Assembly (NCBI GenBank): GCA_934615635.1
Contig: CAKTTT010000108.1
Span: 1 to 8,064, forward strand
From: an uncultured Eubacteriales bacterium
GTDB taxonomy: Bacteria; Bacillota; Clostridia; Oscillospirales; Acutalibacteraceae
Direction: 5' to 3'
Length of the DNA stretch: 8,064 bases
The position numbers were made by a program, and so were the translations under genes. Of the stretch, positions 7,020 through 8,064 are shown one piece after another. The notes beneath the pieces are model-generated. The model searched no databases. It had not been told where the DNA came from and worked only from the letters and a program-made list of their open reading frames with translations. The stretch's first letter is position 1. Each line of letters starts with the position of its first letter.

Positions 7020-7044
7020 AAAAATCCCCCGGTTCAACCGGGGG
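7020..7044 (-). terminator. Probable rho-independent terminator for minus-strand transcription
   Basis: On the minus strand, CCCCCGG (7044-7038), loop TTGAA and CCGGGGG (7032-7026) form a 7-bp GC stem followed by ATTTTTCTC. On the plus strand the same hairpin is followed by TAGG, so it works only leftward. It would end transcripts that run through from pheA, whose stop is about 300 bases upstream, or those of a separate RNA gene in between. Confidence 0.6.
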
Positions 7045-7049
7045 TAGGT

Positions 7050-7330
7050 AAAAAAGCTTAAGCGAAAAGAAGAACCTCCTGTGGTAACAGAAAGGATAGG
7101 CTCCACGAGGGGGAAGCACAGGAGGTTCGTGCCAAAAAGCCATTGCACAAATGAAGGTAAGGAGGAAATAGCGATACCAAAAATGGCGGGCAACTATGCC
7201 CCCATGGAAGCCGCAGTGCAAAAGGTTGATTGACAGATTATTCGATGCCCCTTTAGGGGGACGGCCACAGGATTTTGGCCCTTGGGCATACCACGCCTTC
7301 AACGCGTGCCTCTATTCTGCCGATGGGATA
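7050..7330. ncRNA. Candidate structured non-coding RNA, family not recognised
   Basis: This gap between two convergent genes is rich in complementary segments and contains no credible protein. Visible helices: a perfect 12-bp inverted repeat (7072-7083 with 7117-7128) around a 33-base interior; TTGCAC/GTGCAA (7143-7148 with 7216-7221) enclosing a bulged 9-bp hairpin (7183-7192 with 7197-7205, loop ACTA); ATGCCC/GGGCAT (7245-7250 with 7284-7289) around a GGCC/GGCC hairpin (7263-7280); and CACGC/GCGTG (7292-7296 with 7304-7308). The strand is uncertain. A minus-strand terminator lies just beyond 7050, and T-rich runs follow the 12-bp stem on the minus strand. Purine-rich single-stranded segments look more natural on the plus strand. 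I found no clear promoter on either side. It does not match the tmRNA, RNase P, SRP, T-box or cobalamin riboswitch signatures that I know. Confidence 0.4.
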
Positions 7331-7339
7331 AAAAGAGGG

Positions 7340-8064
7340 CTATTCCTCCTGCCCCAGCTCCCGATAGTTGCCTAAGAAGGTGAAGGCGGGCATTTCCTCC
7401 GACAGGGCGCAGAGCAGATCCTGTGTTTCCGGCTGGGATACCGAGCCCTCAAAATCCAGATAAAAAGCATAGTGAAAGCCGCCGTCCCGAATCGGCCGGC
7501 TCTCGATTTTCGTCAGATTCAAGCCCGCCAGGGCGAAGCGGGCCAGCGCCCGGTAAAGGGAGCCGGTGGTGTGGGGCAGCGAGAAGATCAAGCTGATCTT
7601 GTCCGCATCCGGGGGAAGGGTGAGCCGGGAGGTGATGGCAATGAAACGGGTGCAATTTTTATCTACCGATTGAATAGAATCGCTTAAAACTTCCAACCCG
7701 TAAATATCCCCCGCTTTCCGAGAGGCGATAGCCGCCAGGGAGGGATTTCCCGCCTGCGCCACCATCTGCGCCGCCATGGCGGTGTTCCCGTAGGGAAGGG
7801 TTTTCCAGCCATGGGCCGCGATGGCCTCCTCGCACTGGGAAAGCCCCTGGGGGTGGGAGCACACCTCCCGGATGTCGGCAAGCCGGGCGCCCGGCAGTCC
7901 CAAAAGGCAGTGGGAGATGGGCAGCTCCACAGCAGCGGCGATGGTGAATCCCCCCGCCATGATCAGGTCGTACACCTCTCCCACCGAGCCGGTGGAGGAG
8001 TTCTCCACCGGCAGTACGCCGTAATCCGCCCTGCCCGTGCGTACCTCCTCCAGCACATCCGCCC
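7340..8064 (-). CDS. pheA: Prephenate dehydratase with ACT domain (5' end cut by window edge)
   Basis: This enzyme converts prephenate to phenylpyruvate, the committed step of phenylalanine synthesis, in the cytoplasm. The frame stays open to the right edge, so the N-terminus is missing; 240 complete codons are visible before the TAG at 7342-7340. A GTG at 8056 lies inside conserved sequence and is not the real start. Catalytic-domain signatures are DYGVLPVENSSTGSV near the visible N-terminus and the TRF motif (7651-7643, in NCTRFIAITSR). The C-terminal ACT domain begins at ADKISLIFSL and carries ESRP (7504-7493), the phenylalanine-binding motif; the partner GAL motif reads GSL in HTTGSLYRAL. 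The enzyme is therefore probably feedback-inhibited by phenylalanine. Whether a chorismate mutase domain is fused upstream cannot be seen. It converges on the ABC/GldG operon. A weak hairpin plus TTTTT overlaps its stop (about 7327-7353). Confidence 0.95.
   Translation of the reverse strand, partial: ADVLEEVRTGRADYGVLPVENSSTGSVGEVYDLIMAGGFTIAAAVELPISHCLLGLPGARLADIREVCSHPQGLSQCEEAIAAHGWKTLPYGNTAMAAQMVAQAGNPSLAAIASRKAGDIYGLEVLSDSIQSVDKNCTRFIAITSRLTLPPDADKISLIFSLPHTTGSLYRALARFALAGLNLTKIESRPIRDGGFHYAFYLDFEGSVSQPETQDLLCALSEEMPAFTFLGNYRELGQEE

Noticed and set aside
7026..7044. Possible tRNA T-arm, because of GGTTCAACC
   Set aside because: It is a simple perfect GC hairpin with no acceptor, D-arm or anticodon arm around it; the following T tract on the minus strand fits a terminator.
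7072..7128. Inverted repeats considered as ends of an insertion element
   Set aside because: Only about 33 bases lie between the arms, no transposase is nearby and no flanking target duplication is visible; an RNA or terminator-like hairpin is the simpler reading.
6892..7302. 136-residue minus-strand open frame over the non-coding gap
   Set aside because: It reads straight through both terminators and into the DUF4340 gene end. It has no ribosome binding site and no recognisable domain; hairpin structure explains the region better.

Overview
The window looks like chromosomal DNA from a GC-rich member of the Firmicutes, most plausibly an anaerobic Clostridia/Oscillospirales-type gut bacterium. 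This is inferred from strong AGGAGG-type ribosome binding sites, ATGA stop/start overlaps, the kind of genes present, and high GC with many CTG/GCC/CCG codons. No marker gene fixes the species. Nothing points to a phage, plasmid or insertion sequence.

Layout from left to right. (1) Minus strand, 1-1090: the first 363 codons of sbcD, the nuclease subunit of the SbcCD DNA repair complex; its 3' end lies beyond the left edge. (2) A long, divergent, GC-rich non-coding stretch (1091-1846) holds a plausible promoter for each side and, just before the next ribosome binding site, a long imperfect hairpin. (3) Plus strand, 1847-6920: a tight four-gene operon encoding an ABC ATPase, an ABC-2 type membrane permease, a GldG-family membrane-anchored auxiliary protein and a DUF4340 protein. 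Adjacent genes overlap by 4 bases or are separated by only 15. (4) A very strong rho-independent terminator (6957-7000) closes the operon. (5) About 340 bp of non-coding, hairpin-rich DNA (7001-7339), more AT-rich than its surroundings, may encode a structured RNA of a family I do not recognise. (6) Minus strand, 7340 to the right edge: the 3' portion of pheA, encoding prephenate dehydratase with its C-terminal ACT regulatory domain.

How the genes work together. The ATPase and permease form a transporter core of the GldA/GldF type. The GldG-like protein and the DUF4340 protein each have a membrane anchor and a large domain predicted to lie outside the membrane, so the four proteins probably form one envelope complex powered by ATP in the cytoplasm. 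The family was named for gliding motility in Bacteroidetes, but nothing here indicates gliding, and the substrate and role in Firmicutes are not known to me. This operon and the unexplained hairpin-rich region beyond it are the two parts most worth follow-up. sbcD and pheA appear to be ordinary housekeeping neighbours.
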